Shown: positions 7,811 through 17,252, counted from the stretch's first letter. The stretch is DNA of 64,000 bases from Streptomyces sp. HD (GCF_028369295.1 NZ_JAQMYP010000021.1:96902-160901); one strand, 5' to 3'. Program-made: numbers and translations. Notes: a model not told the origin generated them from the letters alone.

Positions 7811-9757
7811 GTGGTGGGGAAGAAGGCCGGGTCCGGTGAGGCCAAGGTGTCCGAGTCGGAGCGGCTGCTGTTCGGGGGGCCTCTGCGTTACGACATGGGG
7901 TGGAACCAGCACCACGACGCCTTTATGGAGCTGAGTTTCCGGGCGATGGTGACGCGGTTGCCGTCCCTGCTCGGGTCCAGTTTCCGGCTTGCCTGGCAGG
8001 GGGACCGGGTGGCCGCGCGGACCGTGCAGGTGGCCGAGGTGGGGCGGGGGCTGGCTCAGGCGGTCGCACTCCTCGCCGTCAACAGTGTGCTGGGGCGGCT
8101 GATGGCGGGAGGGGCCATCGAGGAGCGGTTGCGTGGGGCCGTTCCCGCGCTGGTCGCCATGGCCGCCGTCATGGTCGTGTCGACTCTGCTGCGGGCCGCC
8201 TCCACGTACGCCACCGGGCGACTGGAGCCCAAGGTGGAGCGCGTGGCCACCGAGCTGTATCTGGAGCGGGCGGCCGCCGTGGAGCTGTCCGCCATCGAGG
8301 ACCACGCCTTCCACAAGCTGCTGGACACGGCGCAGTACGGCGCCGCCTCGGCCCGCCGCATGATCTCGTACAGCGCGCGCGTCGTGAACGCGGCCATCTC
8401 GCTGATCGCCGCGGCCGGCGTGCTCACCGTGCTGCACCCCGCCCTGCTCCCCCTCCTCGCCACCATGACCCTGCCCAGCGCCTGGAGCGCGCTGACCAAC
8501 GCGCGGCGGCGCTACGAGTCCTTCCACACCTGGGTGCAGCACGCCCGCGCCGGCCATCTGATCAGCGGGCTGCTCACCGAGCCCGCCGCCGCGCCCGAGA
8601 TCCGGGTCCATGGCGTGGGGCCCTTCCTCCTGCGCCACTACCGGGCGATGTCGGAGACGGCGGAGGCCGAGCAGGCACGGCTGGCCAGGCTCGCCGCCCG
8701 GACGGGGCTCATCGCGGCGGCCTGGACGGGGCTCGCGACCGTCGCGACGTACGCCACGCTCGGGGGGTTGCTGCTCGCCGGGGCCATGGCGCTCTCCGTC
8801 GCCGGTACGGCCGTCATCGCGATCCGCACCGGTTCGTCGAGCCTCGACACCCTCGTCCTGGAGGTCAACGCGCTCCACGAGGAGGCCCTCTTCGTGGGCG
8901 ATCTGCAACGGCTGTACGTCGAGGCGGCCGAGCGGGCCATTCCGGTCGGCGGAGCCCCGTTGCCCGAGGATCCGCAGGAGATCCGGTTCGAGAACGTCAC
9001 CTTCTCCTACCCCGGCGAATCCTCCCGTCCGGCCCTGGACGACGTCACGCTCGCCCTCCCCCTCGGCCGGATCGTCGCCCTGGTCGGCGAGAACGGCTCC
9101 GGGAAGACCACCTTGGTGAAGCTGCTGGCGGGCCTCTACACGCCGGACCGGGGCCGCATCCTCTGGGACGACGTCGACGCGGCCACCGCCGACCGGCACC
9201 AGCTCGCCGAGCGCGTCGCGATGCTGGCCCAGGACTTCAAGCGCTGGCCGTTCACCGCCCGGGTCAATGTCGCCGTCGGCCGCTCCTCCGCGCCCCTCAC
9301 CGAGGAACGCCTGGCCACCTCGGTCACCGAGGCCGGAGCCGAGGAGGTGGTCGCCGATCTGCCGCGCGGTCTGGACACCCTGCTGGCCCGCCAGTTCAAC
9401 GGCGGCCACGAGCTGTCCGGCGGGCAGTGGCAGCGGCTCGGCATCGCCCGGGCCGCCTACCGGCGCGGCCGCATCCTCATCGTGGACGAGCCGACGGCGG
9501 CCCTGGACGCACGGGCCGAGCTGGAGGTCTTCGAAAAGATCCGCGCGCTCGCCAAGGCCGGCCAGACGGTCGTCCTCATCACCCACCGGCTGGCGTCCGT
9601 ACGCCACGCCGATCTGGTGCACGTCCTCGACCAGGGCCGGCTCGTGGAGTCCGGCACACCGGACGAACTACTGGCCACCGGCGGTGTCTACGCCGAGCTG
9701 TACTCGCTCCAGGCCGAGCAGTTCACCGCACGGGTGCCCGCACCGAAGGCGGGCTGA
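7811..9757 (+). CDS. ABC exporter, fused membrane and ATPase domains
   Basis: A 648-aa half-transporter. An N-terminal membrane domain (about residues 60-350, several hydrophobic helices) precedes a nucleotide-binding domain. The NBD has Walker A GENGSGKTT (about 428), signature LSGGQWQRLGIARA (about 534), Walker B ILIVDEPTAALD (about 555) and switch His in ITHRLASV. The order membrane-then-ATPase marks an exporter (MsbA/lipid or multidrug type); it probably works as a homodimer, since no second half lies alongside. Substrate unknown. The start is GTG at 7811, with an AGGG-like ribosome site just upstream. Confidence 0.9.
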   Translation: MVGKKAGSGEAKVSESERLLFGGPLRYDMGWNQHHDAFMELSFRAMVTRLPSLLGSSFRLAWQGDRVAARTVQVAEVGRGLAQAVALLAVNSVLGRLMAGGAIEERLRGAVPALVAMAAVMVVSTLLRAASTYATGRLEPKVERVATELYLERAAAVELSAIEDHAFHKLLDTAQYGAASARRMISYSARVVNAAISLIAAAGVLTVLHPALLPLLATMTLPSAWSALTNARRRYESFHTWVQHARAGHLISGLLTEPAAAPEIRVHGVGPFLLRHYRAMSETAEAEQARLARLAARTGLIAAAWTGLATVATYATLGGLLLAGAMALSVAGTAVIAIRTGSSSLDTLVLEVNALHEEALFVGDLQRLYVEAAERAIPVGGAPLPEDPQEIRFENVTFSYPGESSRPALDDVTLALPLGRIVALVGENGSGKTTLVKLLAGLYTPDRGRILWDDVDAATADRHQLAERVAMLAQDFKRWPFTARVNVAVGRSSAPLTEERLATSVTEAGAEEVVADLPRGLDTLLARQFNGGHELSGGQWQRLGIARAAYRRGRILIVDEPTAALDARAELEVFEKIRALAKAGQTVVLITHRLASVRHADLVHVLDQGRLVESGTPDELLATGGVYAELYSLQAEQFTARVPAPKAG

Positions 9758-9760
9758 CCG

Positions 9761-9805
9761 CCAAGTCCTCTCCCGCCAAGTCCTCTCCCGCCGAGCCCTC
9801 CCCCG
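9761..9805. repeat. 15-bp tandem repeat, three copies
   Basis: Units CCAAGTCCTCTCCCG at 9761 and 9776 are identical. A third copy at 9791 differs at a few bases. They lie just after the ABC exporter stop, in the convergent gap to the next gene. Confidence 0.8.
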
Positions 9806-9813
9806 CCGAGGGC

Positions 9814-9999
9814 TCACGCGGCGGCGTCAACCGCGCCGTCACCGCGGACGATCACCAGGAACGCGTCCGTCGCCAGATCCATGACGACCTCCGCGGGCAG
9901 ACCTTCCATGCGCCGCGCGTGTGCGAACTCCTCCGCCGGCCACGACCCTCGCGGCCCGCCCGCGGGAAAGCATTCGAGCACTGTTCGCCCGTTCACCAT
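9814..9999 (-). CDS. Small conserved hypothetical protein
   Basis: A 61-aa protein beginning MVNGRTVLECFPAGG and containing EVVMDLATDAFLVIV. I recognise similar short proteins in other Streptomyces but know of no function. Composition is ordinary for the genome and there is no membrane segment. The start is ATG at 9999. It converges with the ABC exporter gene. Confidence 0.7.
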   Translation of the reverse strand: MVNGRTVLECFPAGGPRGSWPAEEFAHARRMEGLPAEVVMDLATDAFLVIVRGDGAVDAAA

Positions 10000-10152
10000 C
10001 CTGACCTCCGATAAGCGTCGTACTTGTAGGAGTTAACGCCTGCCGGAGGTGAATCGCCTCGTCCGGTGACGGGACTGAGACGTAGTTGACACTCGTTCAC
10101 CGCGCTGTGTGAAAGACCGATCACTCTCGATCGCCGACGGCCACGCTTCGTG

Positions 10153-10842
10153 TCAGTCCTCGTACTCGTCGTGATAACGGATGCGCTCACTCCCGGCAGG
10201 CGCCCCAAGAGTCGACGCGCGCCCCTTGGGCTCCTCCCACTCCTCCTGCCGGCCCAGCGCGGTGAGGTCCAGGAAGCTGGTCGTCGAGCCCAGCCCGTCG
10301 AGGCCGCGCTCGTATGTCGAGTAGGTGTGGAAGACACGCTCCCGGTCCCGCAGGAAACAGCTGACGCCGGGCCGTTCCACCAGCTCGCCCTCATGTTCCA
10401 GGGTCACCTCGAAGTCGAGGTTGAAGTCGCTGCCGTACGACGAGTACCAGGGCACCGTCCAGCCCATGCGCGCCTTGAACGGCAGGATCCTCGGGTACGG
10501 CGCCCGGGAGACGGCGACGAATGTCGTGCCGCGTGCCTTCAGGTGGGCCAGGTGACCGATCTGGTCGAGGAACGCCGAGCAGCTGCGGCAGCCGGCGTCC
10601 CACTCGGGGGCGAACATGAAGTGGTAGACGACGAGTTGGTGCCGTCCCTCGAAGAGGTCGAGCAGCGTGGCCTTGCCGTCGCCGCCCTCGAAGACGTACT
10701 CCTCCCCGACCTCGACCATCGGCAGCCCGCGCCGCTCGGCGCCCAGCGCGTCCCGCGCCCGCGTGGCCGCCTTCTCCTTGACCAGCAGTTTCTCGCGTGC
10801 CGCGCGCCACTGTTCGCGCGAGACGATCTCCGGAAGCGACAT
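10153..10842 (-). CDS. DUF899 thioredoxin-like protein
   Basis: A 229-aa protein of the DUF899 family. These have a thioredoxin-like fold. Hallmarks are VYHFMFAPEWDAGCRSCSAFLD (here split by the predicted CxxC at Cys-Arg-Ser-Cys) and WYSSYGSDFNLDF. The CRSC motif makes a redox role plausible, though the family is not biochemically defined. The start at 10842 (MSLPEIVSREQW) is preceded by AGGAGGGG, a strong ribosome site. It lies downstream of the P450/amidohydrolase pair on the same strand. Confidence 0.88.
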   Translation of the reverse strand: MSLPEIVSREQWRAAREKLLVKEKAATRARDALGAERRGLPMVEVGEEYVFEGGDGKATLLDLFEGRHQLVVYHFMFAPEWDAGCRSCSAFLDQIGHLAHLKARGTTFVAVSRAPYPRILPFKARMGWTVPWYSSYGSDFNLDFEVTLEHEGELVERPGVSCFLRDRERVFHTYSTYERGLDGLGSTTSFLDLTALGRQEEWEEPKGRASTLGAPAGSERIRYHDEYED

Positions 10843-10930
10843 GGGACGCCCCTCCTGTACGGCGGTCCGACGGTCCGTTCCGAGTGGTGACCGGCGGCAG
10901 GGGCGGAACTCATCGCCGGGCGGGGGAATT

Positions 10931-12136
10931 TCAGGAGTTCTTTTCGGCCGCGGAGTACGCCACCGGCAGCGAGACCAGGCCGCGCGCGCGTAGTGAGCGG
11001 CGCCACCGCGGACCGGTGTCGTCGGCCAGGGTGACTTCCGGGTACCGCTCCAGTAGCGCGGCGAGGGCAATCTCGGTCTCGGCGCGGGCCAGGGGCGCGC
11101 CGAGGCAGTAGTGGATGCCGTGGCCGAGGGCGAGATGGCCGGAGGCGTCGCGGCCGAGGTCGAGGCGGTCGGGGTCGGGGAAGCGGGCGGGGTCGCGGTC
11201 GGCGGCGGAGAGGGAGAGCAGGACGGTGTCGCCGGCCGGGACGGTGACGTCGCCGATGGTCACGTCCTCGGTCGGGAAGCGGCGGATGGCGAGCAGGGCG
11301 GGGCCGTCGTAGCGCGCCAGCTCCTCCACGGCCGCCGGGATCCGCGACGGGTCCGCGCGCAGGGCGGCGAGTTGCTCCGGATGCCGGAGCAGGGCGAGCA
11401 CGGCGTTGCCGATGAGCTGCACGGTGTTCTCGTACCCGGCGAACAGGATGAGGAAGGCGAGGGACATCAGCTCGTCCTCGCTGAGCCGGTCGCCGTCGCC
11501 GTCGCCGTCCGTGTCGCGTACCGCGATGAGGTCGGAGAGCAGATCGTCGGCGGGTTCCCCGCGCTTGTCCGCGAGCAGTTGCCTGAAGAACCCGAGCATC
11601 GCCCCGACCGCCTCCTTCGCGGCCTGCGGTCGCGCCGGGTCGGGGGCGACCAGAGTGTCGGTCCACTCCCGGAAGTCGCGCCGGTGCTCGTCCGGGACGC
11701 CGAGGAGGTCGCAGATGACGGTGATGGGGAGGGGCGCGGCGTAGGAGGCGATCAGGTCGGTGGTGCCGTGCGGGCCGATGGCGTCGAGGAGACGGTCGGC
11801 GGTCCGCCGTACGGGAGCGCGGAGTCGGTCGACGCGGCGCGGGGTGAAGGCTCGGCCGACCAGGCGGCGGATGCGGGTGTGGTCGGGCGGGTCCATGTTG
11901 AGGAGGTTGGCGTCGAGCGCGGGCGGCAGCGCGAGGCCTCGGTAGGTGCCGGGCGCCGCGTGCCGTTTGTCCAGGGACAGCCTCGGGTCCGCGAGGGCCT
12001 CCCGTACGTCGTCGTACCGCGTGACGAGCCAGGCGGGGCTGCCGTCGGGACCGGCGATGCGGTGGACCGGCGCGGTGTCGCGCAGGCGCCTGTACACGTC
12101 GTACGGGTGGTCGATGAGGCCGTCGGCAAGATCCAT
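10931..12136 (-). CDS. Cytochrome P450
   Basis: A 401-aa bacterial class I P450. The haem-thiolate loop is LGHGIHYCLGAPLA with the ligand Cys. The K-helix element lies in EELARY with the following RRFP, and the I-helix carries LFAGYENT. In the I-helix the usual acid-alcohol pair (Glu/Asp-Thr) reads Glu-Asn, which could alter oxygen activation. It needs ferredoxin and a reductase from elsewhere, since neither gene is nearby. The start at 12136 (MDLADGLIDHPYDVYRRL) is 10 bp after the amidohydrolase stop, suggesting an operon in which P450 acts after or with that enzyme. Substrate unknown. Confidence 0.92.
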   Translation of the reverse strand: MDLADGLIDHPYDVYRRLRDTAPVHRIAGPDGSPAWLVTRYDDVREALADPRLSLDKRHAAPGTYRGLALPPALDANLLNMDPPDHTRIRRLVGRAFTPRRVDRLRAPVRRTADRLLDAIGPHGTTDLIASYAAPLPITVICDLLGVPDEHRRDFREWTDTLVAPDPARPQAAKEAVGAMLGFFRQLLADKRGEPADDLLSDLIAVRDTDGDGDGDRLSEDELMSLAFLILFAGYENTVQLIGNAVLALLRHPEQLAALRADPSRIPAAVEELARYDGPALLAIRRFPTEDVTIGDVTVPAGDTVLLSLSAADRDPARFPDPDRLDLGRDASGHLALGHGIHYCLGAPLARAETEIALAALLERYPEVTLADDTGPRWRRSLRARGLVSLPVAYSAAEKNS

Positions 12137-12146
12137 GCGGATGAGC

Positions 12147-13538
12147 CTAGGACCTGTCCTGGGCGTCGTAGTCCTGGATGCGCTTGCCGTGACTGCGGTC
12201 CATGAGCGCGGGCAGCCGCTCCCCCAACTCCCTGACGACGTCGGGCACATCGATCGTCAGCAGCTCCCGGTCGCGCATCAGGACCCGGCCGTCGACGATC
12301 GTCGTGCGGACGTCGGAGGAGCGGGCGCTGTGCACGAGGGTGGCGGCGAGGTCGTGGACGGGCTGGGTGTGCGGGCCGGTGAGGTCGACCAGGATGATGT
12401 CGGCGCGGCGGCCGGGCGCGATGGCGCCGATGGAGTCCTCCAGTCCGACGGCGCGGGCGCTCTGCAGGGTGGCGTGGTGCAGGGCTTGGCGGGACGTCAG
12501 CCAGCGGGGGTCGCCGGTGGTCGACTTCTGGATGAGGGCGGTGAGGGTCATCGCCTCCCAGACGTCCAGGGAGTTGTTGGAGGCGGCGCCGTCCGTGGCG
12601 AGGCCGACGGGGATGCCGATGTCGCGCAGGGCGCGTACCGGTGTGGTGGTGGGCCAGGCGAACCTGAGGTAGCCGCGGGGCGCGGTGGCGACGGCGATGC
12701 GGCCGGAGGCGTCCCGCAGGGCCGGCAGGTCGCGGTCGAGGATGCCGGTGCCGTGGGCGATGAGGACGTCGGTGTCGAGGATTCCGGTGCGCCTGAGGAC
12801 CTCGACGGGGGTGACGCCGTGGCGGGCGAGGCTGGTGTCGGCCTGGTCGCGGTTCTCGGAGGCGTGCAGGTGGACGGGGAGGCCGTGCTCACGGGCGAGT
12901 TCGGCGGTGGCGGCCAGATCGGCGTCGTCCACGGTGTAGGGAGCGTGCGGGGCAAGGGCGGTGGTGATACGTCCGTCGGCGGCGCCGCGCTGCCGCAGCG
13001 CGAACTCCAGTGACCGCTCCCGCCCTTGGGGTCCCTGGGAGGAGAAGTAGGTCTCGCCGAGATGCGCCCGGATCCCGCACTCCTCGACCACGGCGGCGAC
13101 GGCGTCCATCAAGAAGTAGTGGTCGGCGAAGCAGGTGACGCCGCCGCGGATCATCTCGGCACAGGCCAGCCGCGCCCCCAACGCCACGTCCTCCTCCGTG
13201 AGGTTGGACTCGATCGGCCACACGACGTCGTTGAACCACTCCTCGATGGGCAGGTCCTCGGCGACACCGCGCAGGGCGACCATGGGCGCGTGGGTGTGGC
13301 AGTTGACGAGCCCCGGGAGGGCCACTTGCCCGCGCGCATCAATGAGTTGCCCGGCTCCGGCCCGAACCTGGGCTTGGGCATGGGCTTCGGCTTCCGCCGG
13401 GGCGGTGGTGACGGACTCGATGACTCCGTCTCGTACGACGATCGTGGCGTTCTCCTGGAAGCCGACGCGTTCCTGATCGTCGTGCAGGAGGACGGTGCAT
13501 CCGGTGATGATGAGATCGGCGCGGGAGTCACTCATCAC
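12147..13538 (-). CDS. Amidohydrolase of the triazine/SAH deaminase group
   Basis: A 463-aa metal-dependent amidohydrolase. The metal ligands are visible: NCHTHAP (HxH), HASENRDQAD, IAHGTG and LATDGAASNN with the terminal Asp. This layout is that of the AtzA/TrzN/MtaD/8-oxoguanine deaminase branch, which deaminates or hydrolyses N-heterocycles. The true substrate could be a methylthioadenosine/SAH-type nucleoside, a guanine derivative or a triazine-like ring. Two Met codons lie at the start (13538 and 13535). A Gln/Ala/Glu-rich insertion (AEAEAHAQAQ) follows the N-terminal strands. It is the first gene of the probable operon with the P450. Confidence 0.88.
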   Translation of the reverse strand: MMSDSRADLIITGCTVLLHDDQERVGFQENATIVVRDGVIESVTTAPAEAEAHAQAQVRAGAGQLIDARGQVALPGLVNCHTHAPMVALRGVAEDLPIEEWFNDVVWPIESNLTEEDVALGARLACAEMIRGGVTCFADHYFLMDAVAAVVEECGIRAHLGETYFSSQGPQGRERSLEFALRQRGAADGRITTALAPHAPYTVDDADLAATAELAREHGLPVHLHASENRDQADTSLARHGVTPVEVLRRTGILDTDVLIAHGTGILDRDLPALRDASGRIAVATAPRGYLRFAWPTTTPVRALRDIGIPVGLATDGAASNNSLDVWEAMTLTALIQKSTTGDPRWLTSRQALHHATLQSARAVGLEDSIGAIAPGRRADIILVDLTGPHTQPVHDLAATLVHSARSSDVRTTIVDGRVLMRDRELLTIDVPDVVRELGERLPALMDRSHGKRIQDYDAQDRS

Positions 13539-13663
13539 GCCAACGTACGACGATGTAGTCGCGCCGCGTGAGCCGAACCGCGCATCCCGTCACCGCCCTG
13601 TCGCGAGACGGGCCGGACGAGCACCCTGGCCTCACCACCACGGCTCGCGGAAGGGACCCCGGC

Positions 13664-14617
13664 ATGCTCCTCGGCACCTGGAACCTGGAGAACCTCTACC
13701 GGCCCGGCGGCAAGTTCGGCCCCAGGGACAAGGCCGCGTACGAGACGAAGCTCGCCGCGCTGGCCGGGGTGGTCACCGAGCTCGACCCGACGCTGCTCGG
13801 CGTGCAGGAGGTCGGGGAGCCGGAGGCCCTGCGGGATCTGGTGGGGATGCTGCCCGGCGACTGGCATGTCGCGCTCTCCGAGCACAGGGACGGCCGGGGC
13901 ATCCGGGTCGGCTTCCTCAGCCGTACGGAACTACGGGTGCTGCACGACACGAACGCGTTCCCGGCCGAGCTGGCCGCGGTGCAGTCGGACGACGAGGGCG
14001 GCACCGCGTCCAAGAGCGGCCGGGGTTTCCTGGCGGTGGAGACGGACACGGCGGCCGGGCCGCTGCGGGTGGCGGTCGCCCACCTCAAGTCGAAGCTGCT
14101 GTCGTACCCCGGCGACCGTTTCAACCCGCGGGACGAGGGCGAACGGGCCCGCTACGGCGCCTACGCCCTCTACCGGCGGGCCGCGGAGGCCACGGCGCTG
14201 CGCGCACTGGCGGACATGCTGCTGGCCGGTGACGGACGCGACCACGACGTGGCGGTCGTCGGCGACCTGAACGACGAGGTCCAGGCGGCGACCACCCAGA
14301 TCCTGCTGGGCCCGCCCGGCTCGGAGATCGGCACCCCCGGCTTCCAGGTGAACGACAGGGGCGACGCGCGCCGCCTGTGGAACGTGGCGCCGCTGATACC
14401 CGCCGAGCAGCGCTTCTCGCGGGTGAACTCCGGGCGGCGTGAGCTGATCGACCACATCCTGTGCAGCCACCGCCTGGTCCACCGGGCGACCGGGGCGGGG
14501 ACGGGGCGGCCGGGGGCCGGTTCGCCGGAACTGCCGTCGGTGGGGGCCGATCCCCAGGAACGGCGGGGCGCGGCGGGGTCGGACCACGCGCCTGTCTGGG
14601 TACGGGTCGGGGACTGA
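13664..14617 (+). CDS. Endonuclease/exonuclease/phosphatase family protein
   Basis: A 317-aa EEP-fold protein. Motifs are GTWNLENLYRPGG at the start, GVQEVGEPEAL (metal-binding Glu), AHLKSK, VVGDLNDE (catalytic Asp/Asn) and a C-terminal SDHAPVWV (catalytic His). The family hydrolyses phosphodiester or phosphate esters in nucleic acids or lipids. No signal peptide is present, so it is probably intracellular. I chose the ATG at 13664, with GGAAGGGA upstream; an in-frame GTG at 13568 would add 32 non-conserved residues. Confidence 0.88.
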   Translation: MLLGTWNLENLYRPGGKFGPRDKAAYETKLAALAGVVTELDPTLLGVQEVGEPEALRDLVGMLPGDWHVALSEHRDGRGIRVGFLSRTELRVLHDTNAFPAELAAVQSDDEGGTASKSGRGFLAVETDTAAGPLRVAVAHLKSKLLSYPGDRFNPRDEGERARYGAYALYRRAAEATALRALADMLLAGDGRDHDVAVVGDLNDEVQAATTQILLGPPGSEIGTPGFQVNDRGDARRLWNVAPLIPAEQRFSRVNSGRRELIDHILCSHRLVHRATGAGTGRPGAGSPELPSVGADPQERRGAAGSDHAPVWVRVGD

Positions 14618-14729
14618 GAGAGCCGAGCCGTGACGCCGCTCCCGGAGCGCCTGACGGGCCGGTTGGTCGGGGTGACGGAGAGGGTGGTGGGGAGGGTGAC
14701 CGCGGGCCGCCGAGGTGGCGGTCGGTGCC

Positions 14730-16877
14730 TCACACCGCGAGGGGCATCCCGGGTTCGCGCAGGCCCAATCGGCGTCGTCCCGTCGCCAGTTCGTCCAGGA
14801 GCTCGGCGAGGCGGCGGGTGTGGCGGGGCGTGAGCCGACCGGTGTCGTCCAGGTGGACTGCGCACGCGGTGGTGGTGTCCACGAGCCGTTCCAGGGCGTC
14901 GGCGAGCTCGTCCGCCCCCTCCACGTGCCGGGCGAGCGCGGGCAGTTCGGCGGAGGCGAGGGCGATGGCGGTACGCGCCTCGGCCAGAGCGCGGTAGGCC
15001 TCACGGCGGAGGGTCCAGCGGAGGGTGCGGTCGGTGGGGCGGGGCGGGTGCTCGTGGGGGGCGGGGTCGGCGGAGCGGGGCGGGGGGACGTGGGAGGCGT
15101 GGTCGGCAGCCGTATGGGCACGTGTACCGGCGTCGACGCGGAGGGAGCGGTCGGCGGAGCGGGACAGGTGGACGGGAGGGGCCTGGTCGGCAGCCGTATC
15201 GACATGTTGACCGGCGCCGGCATCGGCACCTGCACCGGCGTCGGGGGCGGCCCATGCTCTGGCGTCGGCGTCGGCGTCGGCGTCGGCGAGGCCGAGGTGA
15301 CGGGCGCCGGACTCGTTCAGCACATGGGCGAGATAGGCGTGTGCGGCCCGGTTGGCGGCGGCCAGCCGGGCCCGTACGCCCCCGCCCCGCTGGCCCGGCA
15401 TCGGCAGATGCCCCACGACGAGCACGATCGCGCAGGCCAGCAGCGTTTCCCCGATCCGGCTGAGGGAGGCCTGCGGTTCGCCGCCCACCATCACCAGGGC
15501 GAGCACGAGGACGGTCACCACGGCGGTCTGGGCGGCGAAGTGCCTGGTGGCCACGGGAATGAGGGCGCCGCTGAGCGCCACGAGCGCGATGAGCCCTTCC
15601 GGCCGGGGCAGCACAGCCGCGAACCCGGCGAAGAGGAGGGCGCCCAGTACGGTGCCCGCGGCCCGGCACAGCACCCGGGAGGCGAGCGGCCCGAGATCGG
15701 GCTTGACGAGGAAGACGGCGGTGGCCGGGAGCCAGTACCAGTGCTCGTGCTGCCCGTACCACTGGGTGTGGTGCAGCGCCTGGGCGATACCGGCGCTGGC
15801 CCCGAAGCAGAGGGCGACGCGCAGGCCGTACTCCCGCCCGCCGGCCCCGACCACGGACCGGGCGAGATCCTTCGCCGTACGACGCCGGGTGTGCAGGTCG
15901 CCGGCACCCCTGCCCCGGTCGAAGGCCTCGGCGGCATGCAGCAGGGCGTCGTCGAGGGCGCGCAGGGCGGGTGCGGAACGGGAGGGCGCGGGCAGCGGGC
16001 CGGTGTGCGTGTTGTCGCGAACGGCGGCGGCGAGGCGGCGCGGCCCTTCGGCGGCCCGGCCCGGCACGGGTTCCGCCGCCCAGGCGAGCGCGGTGGCGGC
16101 CTCGCCGAGGGGAAGAGCGGCGGCGTACTGCGCGTGCAACCGCCGCTCGGCGGACGAGGAGGCGTAGCGCCGCAGCCGGGGCCCGGTGAGCGCGTCCTGG
16201 GCATGGTCGAGGGCTGCGGTGAGCGCGGCGCGGCGGGCGGTGGCGCCGTCGGTCCCCACGGCGTCGAGCAACTCGGCGATGGCGTCGTACACCTCCGCCA
16301 CCGCGTCCCGCTCCCCGTCGAACCGGAAGTCCCCGGCGAGGGAACCGGGCGTGGGAAGCGCCAGCCGCAACGCCAGCAGCCAGACGGCCCCGGCGAGATA
16401 GGCGATCGCCCGCTGCCACCCGCTCTCCGGCAACGGCATCCCGGCCCCGATGGCAGCGGCGACGAGAACCTGCGTACCAGCACCGGAGGCCACCGGTCCG
16501 ACGGCACTGATACCGCCGGCGACGAGCCCGAGACCGGTGAGCAGCAGGGTCAGTGGAACGGCCCCGACCTGGTCCCCGGCATACGTCCCGGTCAACAGCC
16601 CGCCGGCGCCCGCCAGCGCGGGCACCCCGAGCCGCTTGACGGAGGCACGGCGGCTGCCGGGGCGGTCGTTGATACCGGCGAGCATGGCGGCGATGGCGGC
16701 CACGACACCGAGGGACGTGCGGTCGGCAAGGACAGCGACGACCAGAAGCGGCCCGGCGGCCAACGCCCCGCGCGTGACCGCGCTCCAGGGGACCGGGCCG
16801 CGCTGGGTGCGGAGGGTGTGGGCGAGCCAGGGCGGGAGGTGCGGTCGGAGGACGGCGGTACGGGCGGGGCGGGACAC
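14730..16877 (-). CDS. FUSC-family membrane protein / aromatic acid exporter-like
   Basis: A 715-aa protein with two membrane blocks: residues about 30-170 (five or six helices) and about 385-510. Each is followed by a long soluble stretch, the arrangement of the FUSC/AaeB group that exports aromatic acids and fusaric acid. I chose GTG at 16877 because GGAG lies 4 bases upstream. The same frame stays open to 17117, but that part looks non-coding. The second soluble part contains a low-complexity run from (GCGTCG)n at about 15261-15288 coding alternating Asp/Ala, and Pro/His-rich imperfect repeats. Its leader carries one arm of a 15-bp inverted repeat. Confidence 0.82.
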   Translation of the reverse strand: MSRPARTAVLRPHLPPWLAHTLRTQRGPVPWSAVTRGALAAGPLLVVAVLADRTSLGVVAAIAAMLAGINDRPGSRRASVKRLGVPALAGAGGLLTGTYAGDQVGAVPLTLLLTGLGLVAGGISAVGPVASGAGTQVLVAAAIGAGMPLPESGWQRAIAYLAGAVWLLALRLALPTPGSLAGDFRFDGERDAVAEVYDAIAELLDAVGTDGATARRAALTAALDHAQDALTGPRLRRYASSSAERRLHAQYAAALPLGEAATALAWAAEPVPGRAAEGPRRLAAAVRDNTHTGPLPAPSRSAPALRALDDALLHAAEAFDRGRGAGDLHTRRRTAKDLARSVVGAGGREYGLRVALCFGASAGIAQALHHTQWYGQHEHWYWLPATAVFLVKPDLGPLASRVLCRAAGTVLGALLFAGFAAVLPRPEGLIALVALSGALIPVATRHFAAQTAVVTVLVLALVMVGGEPQASLSRIGETLLACAIVLVVGHLPMPGQRGGGVRARLAAANRAAHAYLAHVLNESGARHLGLADADADADARAWAAPDAGAGADAGAGQHVDTAADQAPPVHLSRSADRSLRVDAGTRAHTAADHASHVPPPRSADPAPHEHPPRPTDRTLRWTLRREAYRALAEARTAIALASAELPALARHVEGADELADALERLVDTTTACAVHLDDTGRLTPRHTRRLAELLDELATGRRRLGLREPGMPLAV

Positions 16878-16902
16878 GGGGCTCCTGTCGGGGCGAGGCC
16901 CG

Positions 16903-17030
16903 GTCGTCAGATTCCCGTCGTCCGCCCGGAGGGCGGGCCCGGCGGCGGCGATGGGCCCCCCGCGCGAGGTATTTCGAGCATGGGCGAGCGTGCGTGCCAG
17001 GCGTCGCCGGGCAGGCGGGAATCTGACGAC
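16903..17030. repeat. Perfect 15-bp inverted repeat, arms 98 bp apart
   Basis: GTCGTCAGATTCCCG at 16903-16917 is the exact reverse complement of CGGGAATCTGACGAC at 17016-17030. The first arm lies about 26 bp before the FUSC start codon, within its leader. Paired operator sites for one regulator would look like this. Confidence 0.85.
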
Positions 17031-17212
17031 AGGGCCCCAGGGGCGGGGGTGGGTGCCTTCGGGCGACGGTGGCCGGGCGGTTGGGGGGCCGTCAGGGGTG
17101 CGGCCCGTGGTGTCCACGGTAGGGCGGGGGATTGGTGAGGATGGGACGTTGACGTTTCGGGGATGTGACGATGCTTGGAAACGCCACGTTCTTTATGAAC
17201 GCAATCGCCGGC

Positions 17213-17240
17213 GGGACGGGAACGCCACGACTCCCGTCCT
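17213..17240 (-). terminator. Probable terminator of the nucleotidyltransferase gene
   Basis: GGACGGGA (17214-17221) pairs with TCCCGTCC (17232-17239) around a 10-base loop, 13 bases past the stop at 17253. No U-tract follows, as is common in Streptomyces. Confidence 0.5.
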
Positions 17241-17252
17241 GCCCCGTCCCCG

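Larger units (their letters stand above)
16878..17252. other. Intergenic region upstream of FUSC gene
   Basis: This 375-bp stretch has no credible gene. It contains the two arms of a 15-bp inverted repeat (16903-16917 and 17016-17030). Near its right end is a hairpin that probably terminates the nucleotidyltransferase transcript. Confidence 0.6.

Noticed and set aside
7784..9622. Long minus-strand open frame opposite the ABC exporter
   Set aside because: Gly/Gln/Arg-rich shadow of the exporter; no domain and no ribosome site.
14715..17138. 807-aa plus-strand open frame opposite the FUSC gene
   Set aside because: Gly-rich shadow; the minus strand carries the membrane helices expected of FUSC proteins.
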